From NCBI RefSeq assembly GCF_001425865.1, contig NZ_LMDS01000004.1:809515-873514 (forward strand): DNA of 64,000 bases. Reading direction: 5' to 3'. Below, piece by piece: positions 1-8,855 of this stretch; the stretch's first letter is position 1, and every line of letters begins with the position of its first letter. The translations under genes were made by a program, and so were the position numbers. A model generated the notes under the pieces. That model worked only from the letters and a program-made list of their open reading frames with translations, made no database searches and was not told the DNA's origin. Source of the DNA: Rhizobacter sp. Root404 (GTDB taxonomy: Bacteria > Pseudomonadota > Gammaproteobacteria > Burkholderiales > Burkholderiaceae_C).

Positions 1-1200
1 GCGAACCGCGAGGGCGTCTCGGACATCCACATCGAGAGCTACCCGGGCCGCGAGAAGATCCGCGTGCGCTTCCGCAAGGACGGCGTGCTGCGCACCCACC
101 TCGAGCTGCCGCCGAACTACCGCAACGCGCTGATCGCCCGCGTCAAGATCATGTGCGACCTCGACATCTCCGAGCGCCGCAAGCCGCAGGACGGCAAGAT
201 CAATTTCGCCAAGTTCTCACCGCAGCACAAGCTGGAACTGCGGATCGCGACGATCCCGACCAACCACGGCCTCGAGGACGTGGTGATGCGGCTGCTGACC
301 TCCGCCAAGCCGATGCCGGTGGACCGCCTGGGGCTGTCCGCCGACAACCTCGCGCGCCTGAAGCACGCGGTCGAGCGCCCGTACGGCATGGTCCTGTGCG
401 TCGGCCCGACCGGCTCAGGCAAGACCACCACGCTGCACTCCGCGCTCAGCCACATCAACGTGCCCGAGCGCAAGATCTGGACTGCCGAGGACCCGATCGA
501 GATCACCCAGCCCGGCCTGCGCCAGGTGCAGGTCAACCCGAAGATCGACTGGACCTTCGCGAAGGCCCTGCGTGCGTTCCTGCGCGCCGACCCGGACGTG
601 ATCATGGTCGGCGAAATCCGCGACCAGGAGACGGCGCAGATGGTCGTCGAGGCCTCGTTGACCGGCCACCTGGTGATGAGCACGCTGCACACCAACAGCG
701 CGCCCGAAACGGTGACGCGCCTGCTCGACATGGGGCTGGACCCGTTCAACTTCGGCGACTCGCTGCTGGCCGTGCTGGCCCAGCGCCTGGTGCGCAAGCT
801 GTGCACCCATTGCCGCACGGCCAAGCCGGCGACCAAGGACCAATCGGACGAGCTGATCGCCGACTACATGCAGGCCTTCGGCACCGAGCCTGCGGTGCAG
901 CGCGACGCCGTGCTGGCCGGCTGGGCCCAGCGCAACAGCCGCGGCGGCCGCCTGATGCTGCACCACAGCCCCGGCTGCATCGAGTGCGACCAGACCGGTT
1001 TCAAGGGCCGCGCCGGCATCCACGAACTGATGGTCGTCTCGCGCGAAGTACGACGCATGATCCAGACCCGCGCGCCGGCCGAGACGCTGCAGCGCATCGC
1101 GATGGCCGAGGGCATGCGCACGCTGCGCCAGGACGGCATCGACAAGGTGCTCGACGGCGTCACCACGATCGAGGAAGTGCGCGCCACGAGCAACGTGTGA
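1..1200 (+). CDS. GspE/PilB-family secretion or pilus ATPase (5' end missing)
   Basis: The frame is open from base 1, so the gene begins outside the window; 399 C-terminal residues are visible. It belongs to the hexameric ATPases that power type II secretion or type IV pilus assembly on the cytoplasmic side of the inner membrane. In window numbering, GVSDIHIE near residue 5 matches the N2-domain junction. Walker A GPTGSGKT is at 135-142 and the Walker B region DPDVIMVGEIRD starts at 197. A zinc tetracysteine pair (C268/C271 and C326/C329) is typical of GspE and PilB and absent from PilT. No gsp or pil partner lies downstream, so the system it serves cannot be decided here. Confidence 0.9.
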   Translation, partial: ANREGVSDIHIESYPGREKIRVRFRKDGVLRTHLELPPNYRNALIARVKIMCDLDISERRKPQDGKINFAKFSPQHKLELRIATIPTNHGLEDVVMRLLTSAKPMPVDRLGLSADNLARLKHAVERPYGMVLCVGPTGSGKTTTLHSALSHINVPERKIWTAEDPIEITQPGLRQVQVNPKIDWTFAKALRAFLRADPDVIMVGEIRDQETAQMVVEASLTGHLVMSTLHTNSAPETVTRLLDMGLDPFNFGDSLLAVLAQRLVRKLCTHCRTAKPATKDQSDELIADYMQAFGTEPAVQRDAVLAGWAQRNSRGGRLMLHHSPGCIECDQTGFKGRAGIHELMVVSREVRRMIQTRAPAETLQRIAMAEGMRTLRQDGIDKVLDGVTTIEEVRATSNV

Positions 1201-1208
1201 CGCGCCGC

Positions 1209-1214
1209 TAGAAT
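1209..1214 (+). promoter_or_regulatory. Possible -10 element (TAGAAT) for the 1260 gene
   Basis: TAGAAT lies in otherwise GC-rich DNA, 45 bases upstream of the GTG start at 1260 and just after the stop of the ATPase gene. No convincing -35 is visible, so the call is weak. Confidence 0.3.
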
Positions 1215-1259
1215 CCTCAGCCCGGCGTCACTCGGCGCCGCGCCCCTGAAGGATTCGAC

Positions 1260-1607
1260 GTGGATTTGAAGCTGCCGATCAAGATATTCGACGAACTGAC
1301 CGAATCGGTGATCGAGTCGACCGGCATGCTCGACCTGGCCAGCGGCGAGATCCGCAGCGTCGAGTACGACGACTACAACGCCGAGACGTCCGGCCTGCCC
1401 GCTGAGGACAAGACCTACGAGTTCACCTCGGGCCTGTTGACCAACGGCTCGAAGGATGTCGAATTCCGGATCGAGGTCGACGTGATGTCGGGCCTGTATT
1501 CGGTGACGCCGAGCGAACTGCTCGAGCTCAAGGGGCGCGCCGCGAAGCTGTTCACCGCCGGGCCGACCGACGCGGCACCGACGATCGCGCCCCGCAAGTC
1601 GCGCTGA
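1260..1607 (+). CDS. Unknown 115-residue acidic cytosolic protein
   Basis: I do not recognise this family. The start is GTG, with a purine-rich AAGGA stretch just upstream. There is no signal peptide or membrane segment. The protein is rich in Asp and Glu over the first 90 residues and ends in a short Pro/Ala/Lys/Arg tail. Codon use matches its neighbours, with strong G/C at third positions, which supports a real gene. It follows the secretion ATPase by 59 bases but seems to have its own -10 element, so a functional link is only possible. Confidence 0.6.
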   Translation: MDLKLPIKIFDELTESVIESTGMLDLASGEIRSVEYDDYNAETSGLPAEDKTYEFTSGLLTNGSKDVEFRIEVDVMSGLYSVTPSELLELKGRAAKLFTAGPTDAAPTIAPRKSR

Positions 1608-1697
1608 CCGCGGGGCCCCACCGCGGGCAGGGTGTAAGAAGCCCGCCGCCCGGGCGACTTCCGACGGACCCGACAATCCGCGCAGGAGTTGCCCGCC

Positions 1698-2450
1698 ATG
1701 AACCGCACGCCCCCGCTTCCCCGCCGTGCCTTCGTCTCGACGCTGGTCGGCGTCGCCGCGGCGATCGGCGCCGCCGCGATCGTCGGCATGCCGATGTCGA
1801 CCCGCGCGGCCGCCGAGACCGTCTTCAAGATCCCGCCGCTGGTCGATCCCGGCCCCGCCGATGCCGGCGCCACCTCGGCGACCGCGGTGTTCGCCGGCGG
1901 CTGCTTCTGGGGCGTGCAGGGCGTGTTCCAGCACACCAAGGGCGCGCTCAACGCGGTCTCGGGCTACGCCGGCGGCAGCAAGGCCACGGCGCGCTACGAG
2001 CTGATCGGCAGCGGCCTGACCGGCCACGCCGAGGCGGTGCAGGTCACTTACGACCCGCGCCAGGTGTCGTACGCGCAGCTGCTGCAGATCTTCTTCTCGG
2101 TCATCCACGACCCGACCCAGCTGAACCGCCAGGGCCCGGACCGCGGCACCCAGTACCGCTCGGCCGTGTTTACGACCGACGCGGCGCAGAAGCAGGCTGC
2201 CGAGCGCTACATCGCGCAGCTCGACGCAGCCAAGGTCTACCCCGCGAAGATCGTCACGCAGGTCGGCCCGCTGGTCGCGTTCTACCCGGCCGAGGACTAT
2301 CACCAGGACTATGCGACGCTGCACCCCGACTCCGGCTACATCGCCACCTTCGACCTGCCCAAGATCGCCGCGCTGAAGACGATGTTCGCCGCGCAGTACC
2401 GCGCCGAGCCCGTGCTGGTTGGCCAGCGGGGCGTGGCCGCCCGCAACTGA
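1698..2450 (+). CDS. msrA: Peptide methionine sulfoxide reductase A, exported
   Basis: MsrA reduces methionine-S-sulfoxide in proteins back to methionine. The catalytic motif GGCFWG places the active cysteine at residue 69, followed by the family regions SGYAGG, GHAEAV and a DPTQLNRQGPD segment. The ATG at 1698 is preferred to the TTG at 1689 because AGGAG (1684-1688) sits nine bases before it. The N-terminus has two arginines (RRAFV) and a long Ala/Gly/Val hydrophobic stretch, so the enzyme is probably exported, perhaps by Tat, and repairs periplasmic proteins. No msrB is adjacent. Confidence 0.93.
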   Translation: MNRTPPLPRRAFVSTLVGVAAAIGAAAIVGMPMSTRAAAETVFKIPPLVDPGPADAGATSATAVFAGGCFWGVQGVFQHTKGALNAVSGYAGGSKATARYELIGSGLTGHAEAVQVTYDPRQVSYAQLLQIFFSVIHDPTQLNRQGPDRGTQYRSAVFTTDAAQKQAAERYIAQLDAAKVYPAKIVTQVGPLVAFYPAEDYHQDYATLHPDSGYIATFDLPKIAALKTMFAAQYRAEPVLVGQRGVAARN

Positions 2451-2465
2451 AGGGCGACGATGCGG

Positions 2466-2471
2466 TAAGGT
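2466..2471 (+). promoter_or_regulatory. Possible -10 element (TAAGGT) for a leaderless cls transcript
   Basis: TAAGGT ends seven bases before the ATG at 2479 and no Shine-Dalgarno is visible. This spacing would put the transcription start at or next to the start codon. The same arrangement recurs upstream of several other genes here. Confidence 0.35.
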
Positions 2472-2478
2472 CGCGCCG

Positions 2479-3870
2479 ATGCTCTTCGGCCTGACCACCG
2501 CTTACTGGTTGACCGTCCACAGTTTCGTGACCATCGTCGCGGTGCTGCTGTACGCGATCACCGCGCACGTGCTGCAGCAGCGCCGCCACCCCACCGCCGC
2601 GATCGCTTGGGTGCTGTTCATCGTGCTCGCGCCGTACGTCGCGCTGCCCGCGTTCCTCACCTTTGGCTCGCGCAAGCAGGCCCGCCCGCGCAACCGGCCG
2701 CTGCTGGCACCGCCGGCCACCGATGCCGAGGGGCCCTGGGCGATCCAGACCGCACTCGCGCTCGGCCAGCCGGAACCCCAGGCCTACGAGGACCTGCACA
2801 TCCACGCCGATGGCCCGGCCGCGCTCGCGGCGCTGTGGGGCACGATCGCCGGCGCGCGCCACACGATCGACCTGTGCACCTTCATCGTCGGGCGCGACGC
2901 GGTCGGCTACACGCTGATCGAGCGCCTGAGCGCGAAGGCGCGCAGCGGCGTGCAGGTGCGCGTGATGGTCGACGGGCTGGGCAGCCTGATGCGCAGCCGC
3001 CCCGACCTGCGCGCGTTGCGCGACGCCGGCGTGGCCTACCTGCTGTTCGTGCCGCCGCTGCATTCGCCGCTGAAGGGCCGCACCAACCTGCGCGACCACC
3101 GCAAGATGCTGGTCGCCGACGCCGGCTTCGAGACGCAACGGCTGTGGTGCGGCGGGCGCAACCTGGCGAGCGAATACTTCACCGGGGAGCCCGGCCGGCC
3201 GCCCTGGCACGACCTGAGCTTCGACCTGGGCGGCCCGTTCGTCGCGCAGGCCGGCGCGCTGTTCGAGCACGACTGGGCGTTCGCCGGAGGCATGCCGCGA
3301 TCGCCGTTGCCGATCGGTCCGACCGACCCGCTGTCGCACTGCGCGCAGCTGATCGCGTCCGGCCCGGACCAGGCCGACGACACCGTCTACTCGCTGCTGA
3401 TCACCGCCGCCTACCGGGCGCGGCGCCGGATCGCGCTGATCACGCCGTACTTCGTCCCCGACGCCGCGCTGCTGACCGCGCTGTGCCTGGCGGCCCGGCG
3501 CGGCGTGCAGGTCGACCTGCTGATGCCGTCGCGCTCGAACCACCGGTTGTCCGACATCGCCCGCAGCCGCGCATTGCGCGCGCTGGCCGCCGCCGGCGGG
3601 CGGCTCTGGACGGTGCCGCACATGCAGCACGCCAAGCTCGTGATCGTCGACGAGACGCTGGCGCTGGTCGGCTCGACCAACCTCGACAGCCGCAGCCTGT
3701 TCCTGAACTACGAGCTGATGGTCGCGTTCCACGACCGCACCGCGATCGCGGGCTTCGCGGCCTGGTTCGAGACCGAATGCGCCGAGGCGCACGCGCTGGT
3801 CCCGCGGCGCGCCGGGCTGCTCACCGACGTCGGTGAAGGGCTGGTGCTGTGGCTCGGGTTTCAGCTCTGA
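2479..3870 (+). CDS. cls: Cardiolipin synthase-like phospholipase D protein
   Basis: This is a 463-residue member of the bacterial PLD-type cardiolipin synthases, which transfer phosphatidyl groups between phosphatidylglycerol molecules at the inner membrane. Two N-terminal hydrophobic segments (about residues 5-25 and 33-57) match the usual membrane anchor. Two complete HKD motifs are present: H207/K209 in HRKMLVAD and H384/K386 in HAKLVIVD followed by GSTNLDSRS. The ATG at 2479 is the start in register with the membrane segments. A related phospholipid transferase remains possible. Confidence 0.88.
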   Translation: MLFGLTTAYWLTVHSFVTIVAVLLYAITAHVLQQRRHPTAAIAWVLFIVLAPYVALPAFLTFGSRKQARPRNRPLLAPPATDAEGPWAIQTALALGQPEPQAYEDLHIHADGPAALAALWGTIAGARHTIDLCTFIVGRDAVGYTLIERLSAKARSGVQVRVMVDGLGSLMRSRPDLRALRDAGVAYLLFVPPLHSPLKGRTNLRDHRKMLVADAGFETQRLWCGGRNLASEYFTGEPGRPPWHDLSFDLGGPFVAQAGALFEHDWAFAGGMPRSPLPIGPTDPLSHCAQLIASGPDQADDTVYSLLITAAYRARRRIALITPYFVPDAALLTALCLAARRGVQVDLLMPSRSNHRLSDIARSRALRALAAAGGRLWTVPHMQHAKLVIVDETLALVGSTNLDSRSLFLNYELMVAFHDRTAIAGFAAWFETECAEAHALVPRRAGLLTDVGEGLVLWLGFQL

Positions 3871-3894
3871 CGCGTCCCGTCCGGTGCGCCCGAC

Positions 3895-6015
3895 TCATGC
3901 CGCCGAAGGCACACCGCGACGGCGCCGACGCCCGCGGCGCCAGGCCACGACCATCGCGATGACCAGCAGCATCGAGACGACTGCCGCGGCGAGCGTCACC
4001 TTGAAGCGCACGCCGGGCTGGTCGATCGTGCGGTCCCACCAGCCGCGCGGCGCCTCGCCGGGTGCAGGCAGCGCGAACGCGACGATCGCGTCGCCGGTCG
4101 CCACGCCCGCCTCGCCATGGCCGCCGGAGGCGACGACGACGAACTGGCGCCCCTGCCAGACGTAGGTCATCGGCGTGGCCATCGCTGCCGCCGGCAGGCC
4201 GCCGTGCCAGAGCAGGGCACCGGTCGCCGCGTCGAACGCGCGCAGATAGCGGTCCATCGCGGCGCCGATGAACACGAGGCCGCCGGCCGTCGCGACCGGC
4301 CCGCCGAAGTTGGGCGTGCCGGTGTTCAGGGCCAAGCCGAGAGGCACGATGTCCTCGGTGGCGCCGAGCCGCTGCTCCCACAGGATTCTGCGGCTGCGCA
4401 GGTCGAGCGCGGACAGCGTGCCCCAGGGCGCCGGGTTGCACGGGGTGCCGAGCGACGACACCAGCACCTCCCGCTTCATCCCGAACGGCGTGCCGTGCTG
4501 CGGGCTGACCTCCTTGCCCGGGTTCGCGGCCTTCACCTCGTCGAAGCGCTCGCGCGGGATCAGCGTGATCACGTGCGCCGCGCGGCTGGTGTTCACGTAG
4601 ACCACGCCGGCCGGGTCGATCGCGACGCCGCCCCAGTTGACGCCGCCGCCGGTGAACGGGTAGAGGATCGTGCCCTGCGTCGATGGCGGGGTGTACAGGC
4701 CCTCGTTGCGCAGCGCGGCGATGCGCTCGCGGCACTGGTCGCGGCTGAACCAGGTGAGGCCGAACGCATCGTCGGCGCGCAGCGCGAGTGGCACCAGCGG
4801 TGGCAGGTCGACCGGGAACGTCTGCGTCGGCGACAGCACCTCGCCGGGTGCACCGCCCTGCGGCACCGGGCGCTCCTCGACCGGGTAGACCGGCCGGCCG
4901 GTGTCGCGATCGAGCACGAAGACCAGGCCCTGCTTGGTCGCCTGGATCACCACGTCGCGCGGCGCACCGTCGATCGGCAGCGTCGACAGCGTGGGCTGCG
5001 CGGCGAGGTCGTAGTCCCACACGTCGTGCTTGACGACCTGGAACGCCCACGCGAGCCCGCCGTCCGCCAGGCGCAGCGCCACCACCGAATCGGCGTGGCC
5101 GTTGTTGCCGGGGCGCATGCCGCCGTAGAAATCCGGGCTGGGGCTCGAGGTCGGCAGGAAGACCAACCCGCGCCGTTCGTCGATCGACATCGGTGCCCAG
5201 ACGTTGGCCGCCCCGGTGCCGTCCGCGGCCGACGCGGCCCCGGCGGGCGGAACCCCGGCCGGCACATCGGGCGCCATCGGGTCCCATGACCAGCGCAGCG
5301 CTCCGCTGCGGGCGTCGAACGCGCGCACGCGACCGGACGGCGCCGCGGCGCGGCCGTTGTCGTTGATTGCGGAACCGACCACGACGACGCCGCCGGTGCC
5401 CACCATCGCGACCACCGGTGCCGACGTGATCTGGAACTCGCCCGGCCAACGCAGCGGGCCGGGGTCGATCCGCACCGTGCCGGCGCCGCCGAAGTCGCGG
5501 CACGGGCGGCCGTCGCGCGCGTCGAGCGCGATCACGCGGGCGTCGACGGCGCCGGTGAAGATGCGGGTCGCGCAGGCCTGCCCCGGCACGGCAGCCGGGT
5601 CGCGCCACTGCGCGACGCCGCGGCAGTTGTAGCGGTTGGCGGGGCGGCGGTCGGTCGTGACGGCCGGGTCATGACGCCAGAGCTCGTGGCCGTCACCCGG
5701 GTCCAGCGCGATCACTTCGTTGAACGCGCTGCACAGCACGAGCTTGTCGTCGACCAGGATCGGCGTGGTCTCGAACTTGATGCGCTTCATCAGCGCCGGG
5801 TCGCGGCGCTGCATGTCGCCGGTGCGGTACAGCCACTGACGGCGCAGGCCGTCGACGTTGGCGGGCGTGATCGCCGCCGCGCTGCTGTAGCGTGTGCCGC
5901 CCGCGTCGCCGCCGTAGTGCGGCCAGTCCGGCGCCGGCTGCGCCGTCCCGCTCGCCGCGGCAACCAGGCCGGGCAGCAGCAGCGGCAGCAGCGCGACGCC
6001 CGGCGGCGCGCGCAT
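3895..6015 (-). CDS. PQQ-dependent dehydrogenase with a C-terminal membrane anchor
   Basis: This is a 706-residue quinoprotein of the eight-bladed propeller type that oxidises alcohols, sugars or cyclic polyols in the periplasm using pyrroloquinoline quinone. It starts with a signal peptide (about residues 1-25) and then DWPHYGGDAGGTRYS, the usual first blade. It lacks the five N-terminal membrane helices of glucose/quinate dehydrogenases. It ends instead with one hydrophobic helix (about 673-692) and an Arg-rich tail, so it appears anchored from the C-terminus. There is no haem c motif. The start lies three bases beyond the xdhC stop, which makes it the last gene of the cox-type operon. The substrate is unknown. 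Confidence 0.85.
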   Translation of the reverse strand: MRAPPGVALLPLLLPGLVAAASGTAQPAPDWPHYGGDAGGTRYSSAAAITPANVDGLRRQWLYRTGDMQRRDPALMKRIKFETTPILVDDKLVLCSAFNEVIALDPGDGHELWRHDPAVTTDRRPANRYNCRGVAQWRDPAAVPGQACATRIFTGAVDARVIALDARDGRPCRDFGGAGTVRIDPGPLRWPGEFQITSAPVVAMVGTGGVVVVGSAINDNGRAAAPSGRVRAFDARSGALRWSWDPMAPDVPAGVPPAGAASAADGTGAANVWAPMSIDERRGLVFLPTSSPSPDFYGGMRPGNNGHADSVVALRLADGGLAWAFQVVKHDVWDYDLAAQPTLSTLPIDGAPRDVVIQATKQGLVFVLDRDTGRPVYPVEERPVPQGGAPGEVLSPTQTFPVDLPPLVPLALRADDAFGLTWFSRDQCRERIAALRNEGLYTPPSTQGTILYPFTGGGVNWGGVAIDPAGVVYVNTSRAAHVITLIPRERFDEVKAANPGKEVSPQHGTPFGMKREVLVSSLGTPCNPAPWGTLSALDLRSRRILWEQRLGATEDIVPLGLALNTGTPNFGGPVATAGGLVFIGAAMDRYLRAFDAATGALLWHGGLPAAAMATPMTYVWQGRQFVVVASGGHGEAGVATGDAIVAFALPAPGEAPRGWWDRTIDQPGVRFKVTLAAAVVSMLLVIAMVVAWRRGRRRRRGVPSAA

Positions 6016-6018
6016 CGC

Positions 6019-7020
6019 TCAGGACGCCGACGTCGCCGGCCGCGGGGCCGGCACGGCCGAGCCTTCCTTCTTCTGCTTCAGCAGCACGCCGTTCTTGACC
6101 GCGACGATCTCGGCGACGATCGACACGGCGATCTCGGCCGGGGTCTTCGAGCCGATGTCCAGCCCGATCGGGCCGTGCAGGCGGTCGATCTCGGCCGGCG
6201 TCAGGTCGAACAGTTCGAGGCGCTCGCGGCGTTTCGCGGTATTGCCGCGCGAGCCGAGCGCGCCGATGTAGAACGCCGGGCTCTTCAGCGCCTCGAGCAG
6301 TACCAGGTCGTCGAGCTTCGGGTCGTGCGTGACGGCGACCACCGCGCTGTGCGGGTCGAGCTGCAGTTCGAGCACCAGATCGTCGGGCATCGCCTTGCTG
6401 AAGGTCGTGCCGGGCACGTCCCAGCTGAGGTTGTATTCCTCGCGCGGATCGCAGCAGATCACCTCGAAGTCGAGCATCACCGCCATCTGCGCGACCGCGC
6501 GCGAGAGCTGCCCGGCGCCGATGATCAGCAGCCGCCAGCGCGGGCCGAACAGCGCGACGAGCTGCTGGCCGTCGAACGCGAACGCATCGCCGCGCGAGGC
6601 CGGCTCGACGACGACCGCGCCGGTGGCGAGCGACATGCGGCGCGCGACGAGCTCGTGCCGCGCGGTGCGTGCGAGGATGTCATCGATCCACGCGGCACTC
6701 TGCAGCGGCTCCTGCACCAGCCGCAGATTGCCGCCGCAGGGCAGGCCGAAGCGGGCGGCCTCTTCCTTGGTCACGCCGTAGGCAATCAGCGACGGTGTCG
6801 CGACCCGCTCGCCGTGGCGCAGCCGGTCGATCAGGTCGTCCTCGACGCAGCCGCCGGAGACCGAGCCTGCCACCTGCCCGTCGTCGCGCAGGCACAGCAG
6901 CGCGCCGGGCGGTCGCGGCGCCGAGCCCCAGGTCTCGATCACCGTGACCAGCCAGACCTTGTGGCCGGCGTTGAACCAGTCGCGCGCTTGCGCGAGCACC
7001 TGCAGGTCGAGAGAGTCCAT
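6019..7020 (-). CDS. xdhC: XdhC/CoxF-family molybdenum cofactor maturation protein
   Basis: XdhC-type proteins bind molybdenum cofactor, help load the sulfurated form, and pass it to xanthine-oxidase-family enzymes. This 333-residue protein has the N-terminal domain (ETWGSAPRPPGA, GSVSGGCVEDDL) and a C-terminal Rossmann domain (about residues 165-300) ending with GALGSRGNTAKRRERL. The ATG at 7020 begins MDSLDLQVLAQ, which fits family N-termini. It follows coxG by 23 bases and precedes the PQQ dehydrogenase by three, so it is most likely the chaperone of the hydroxylase encoded upstream. Confidence 0.92.
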   Translation of the reverse strand: MDSLDLQVLAQARDWFNAGHKVWLVTVIETWGSAPRPPGALLCLRDDGQVAGSVSGGCVEDDLIDRLRHGERVATPSLIAYGVTKEEAARFGLPCGGNLRLVQEPLQSAAWIDDILARTARHELVARRMSLATGAVVVEPASRGDAFAFDGQQLVALFGPRWRLLIIGAGQLSRAVAQMAVMLDFEVICCDPREEYNLSWDVPGTTFSKAMPDDLVLELQLDPHSAVVAVTHDPKLDDLVLLEALKSPAFYIGALGSRGNTAKRRERLELFDLTPAEIDRLHGPIGLDIGSKTPAEIAVSIVAEIVAVKNGVLLKQKKEGSAVPAPRPATSAS

Positions 7021-7043
7021 CGCGGCACCCCTTTCGTACGTGA

Positions 7044-7625
7044 TTACTTGCGGATCAGGAAATAGACGATCGCGAGCACGACCACGCCGCCGATCAGCCA
7101 CCACAGCTTGGCGATGCTGCCGTCGGTCTTGGGCGCGGCCACCGGCACCGGCACCGCCTCGGCACCCGCGGCCGGAGCCGCGCTCGCCTGCAGATGAGCC
7201 TCGAAGGCCTTGAAGAAGTCCTCGGTGATCTTGCCGGCGGTGGCGTCGATCAGGCGCGAACCGATCTGCGCCATCTTGCCGCCGACGGTCGCCCGCGCGG
7301 TGTACTTGAGCAGCGTCTGCTCCGGGCCCTGCGCGGTCAGCGCGACGTCGGCCGAGCCCTTGCCGAAGCCGGCCACGCCGCCCTGCCCGTCGAAGTTGAT
7401 CGTGTAGCCGTTCGGCGCATCGATGTTGGTCATCGCGATGTTGCCTTTGAAGCGGGCGCTGACCGGGCCGACCTTCAGCGCGACCACCGCGGTCATCTTG
7501 TCCTCCGCGGTGCGCTCGAGCGTCTCGCAGCCGGCGATGCAGGCCTTCAGCACCTCGGGGTCGTTGAGCGAGGCCCAGGTCTTGTCGACCGATGCGGGAA
7601 TGAGTCGTTCGCCTTGGAGTTCCAT
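7044..7625 (-). CDS. coxG: CoxG-like SRPBCC protein with a C-terminal membrane helix
   Basis: This is a 193-residue protein of the CO dehydrogenase subunit G family. The first 145 residues form the SRPBCC (START-like) fold with the typical opening MELQGERLIPAS and a DPEVLKACI segment. A Pro/Ala linker follows, then one hydrophobic helix (about 173-190) ending FLIRK. In carboxidotrophs CoxG recruits the hydroxylase to the inner face of the cytoplasmic membrane, and the C-terminal anchor here fits that role. It lies ten bases after coxE in the same operon. Confidence 0.9.
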   Translation of the reverse strand: MELQGERLIPASVDKTWASLNDPEVLKACIAGCETLERTAEDKMTAVVALKVGPVSARFKGNIAMTNIDAPNGYTINFDGQGGVAGFGKGSADVALTAQGPEQTLLKYTARATVGGKMAQIGSRLIDATAGKITEDFFKAFEAHLQASAAPAAGAEAVPVPVAAPKTDGSIAKLWWLIGGVVVLAIVYFLIRK

Positions 7626-7635
7626 GGTGTTGTCG

Positions 7636-8826
7636 TTATGCCAGAAGTGAGGAAGGGGCGACGGCCGGAGCCTGCAAGGCCCTGCCGAGATCGGCGAGGC
7701 TGGCCAGATTGTGGACCGGCAGGAACCGGTCGACGTTCGGCAGCAGCGCGCGCACGCCGGCGGCGCGCGGCTCGAAGCCGTCGAAGCGCAGCAAGGGGTT
7801 GAGCCAGACGATCTGGTGCGCCATGCGGCGCAGTTGCGCGGCGGCGCGGGCGAGGTCGCCGTGCTCGTCGCGGTCCAGCCCGTCGGTCATCAGCAGCACC
7901 GCGGCGTTGGCGCCGAGCAGGCGCCGCGCCCAGACGCGGTTGAACTCGTCCAGGCAGGTCGCGATGCGGGTGCCGCCTTTCCAGTCGTGCACCTGGCGAT
8001 CGGCCTCGAGCAGCGCGACGTCCGGGTCGCGGTGCTTCAGGCTGCGGGTGATGTTGGTCAGGCGGGTGCCGAAGGTCAGCGTGTGGACCTTCAGGTAGCG
8101 CCGCGTCAGGCCGTGCACGTAATGCAGCAGCAGGCGCGCGTAGCGCTCCATCGAACCGGAGATGTCGAGCAGCACCACGAGCACCGGCGTCTCGCGGCGC
8201 GGCCGGGTGTAGGCCGGCAGCAGCGCGTGCGGCTGGCGCGCCATGCCGAGCAGCGTCGCGCGCAGGTCGAGCGCGCCGCCGGCGAGCCGGCTGGTCGCGC
8301 GCTCGTGGCGGCGGCGGCGGATCGGCTGCACCGGCAGCGGCAACTGCTCGGCCAGCTTCTTCGCGAGCTCGAACTCGGCCGCGGTCATGCTCTCGAAATC
8401 GGCCTGCTGCAGGCGCTCGCGGTCGGAGAACGTGAACGTGGTGTCGAAGGTCAGCTCTTCCTGCGCGGTGTTGTTCGCAGGGTTCGGCGGCTCCTTCGGC
8501 TTCGGTGCAGCGAGCGCCTCGGCCAGGCGGTTCGCGCGCGGCTGCACGGGCTTCTCACCGCGACCGCTGATCTTCGGCAGCAGCAGGTACATCAACTGCT
8601 CGAGCAGCTTGGGGTCGCGCCAGAACGCGTCGAACGCGGCGTCGAACAGCGTCTGCTGCTCGTGGCGGTCGAGCATCACGGCGCTGAGCGCGGCGTGTAC
8701 GTCGTCGCGCCGGTCGAGGCCGACCTGTTCGATCGCGGCCATCGCGGCGAGCACGCGATCCGGTCCGATCGGCATGCCGGCGGTGCGCAGGATGCGCGCG
8801 AAGTGAACAATGTTCTCGGCAATCAT
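7636..8826 (-). CDS. coxE: CoxE-like von Willebrand factor A protein
   Basis: This is a 396-residue VWA protein of the CoxE family. The N-terminal half (about 1-200) is helical and charged. The VWA domain starts at about 210 and keeps the metal-ion site DISGSM at 221-226, with further Asp/Thr positions in FGTRLTN and LMTDGLDRD. CoxE works with the MoxR-type ATPase CoxD in post-translational maturation of the Mo/Cu site of CO dehydrogenase. Here the pair is directly adjacent, which supports a maturation role for the form II enzyme. Its start lies 29 bases after the coxD stop. Confidence 0.9.
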   Translation of the reverse strand: MIAENIVHFARILRTAGMPIGPDRVLAAMAAIEQVGLDRRDDVHAALSAVMLDRHEQQTLFDAAFDAFWRDPKLLEQLMYLLLPKISGRGEKPVQPRANRLAEALAAPKPKEPPNPANNTAQEELTFDTTFTFSDRERLQQADFESMTAAEFELAKKLAEQLPLPVQPIRRRRHERATSRLAGGALDLRATLLGMARQPHALLPAYTRPRRETPVLVVLLDISGSMERYARLLLHYVHGLTRRYLKVHTLTFGTRLTNITRSLKHRDPDVALLEADRQVHDWKGGTRIATCLDEFNRVWARRLLGANAAVLLMTDGLDRDEHGDLARAAAQLRRMAHQIVWLNPLLRFDGFEPRAAGVRALLPNVDRFLPVHNLASLADLGRALQAPAVAPSSLLA

Positions 8827-8855
8827 GGTCGGCGCGGTGCGACGCTCAACGTCCG

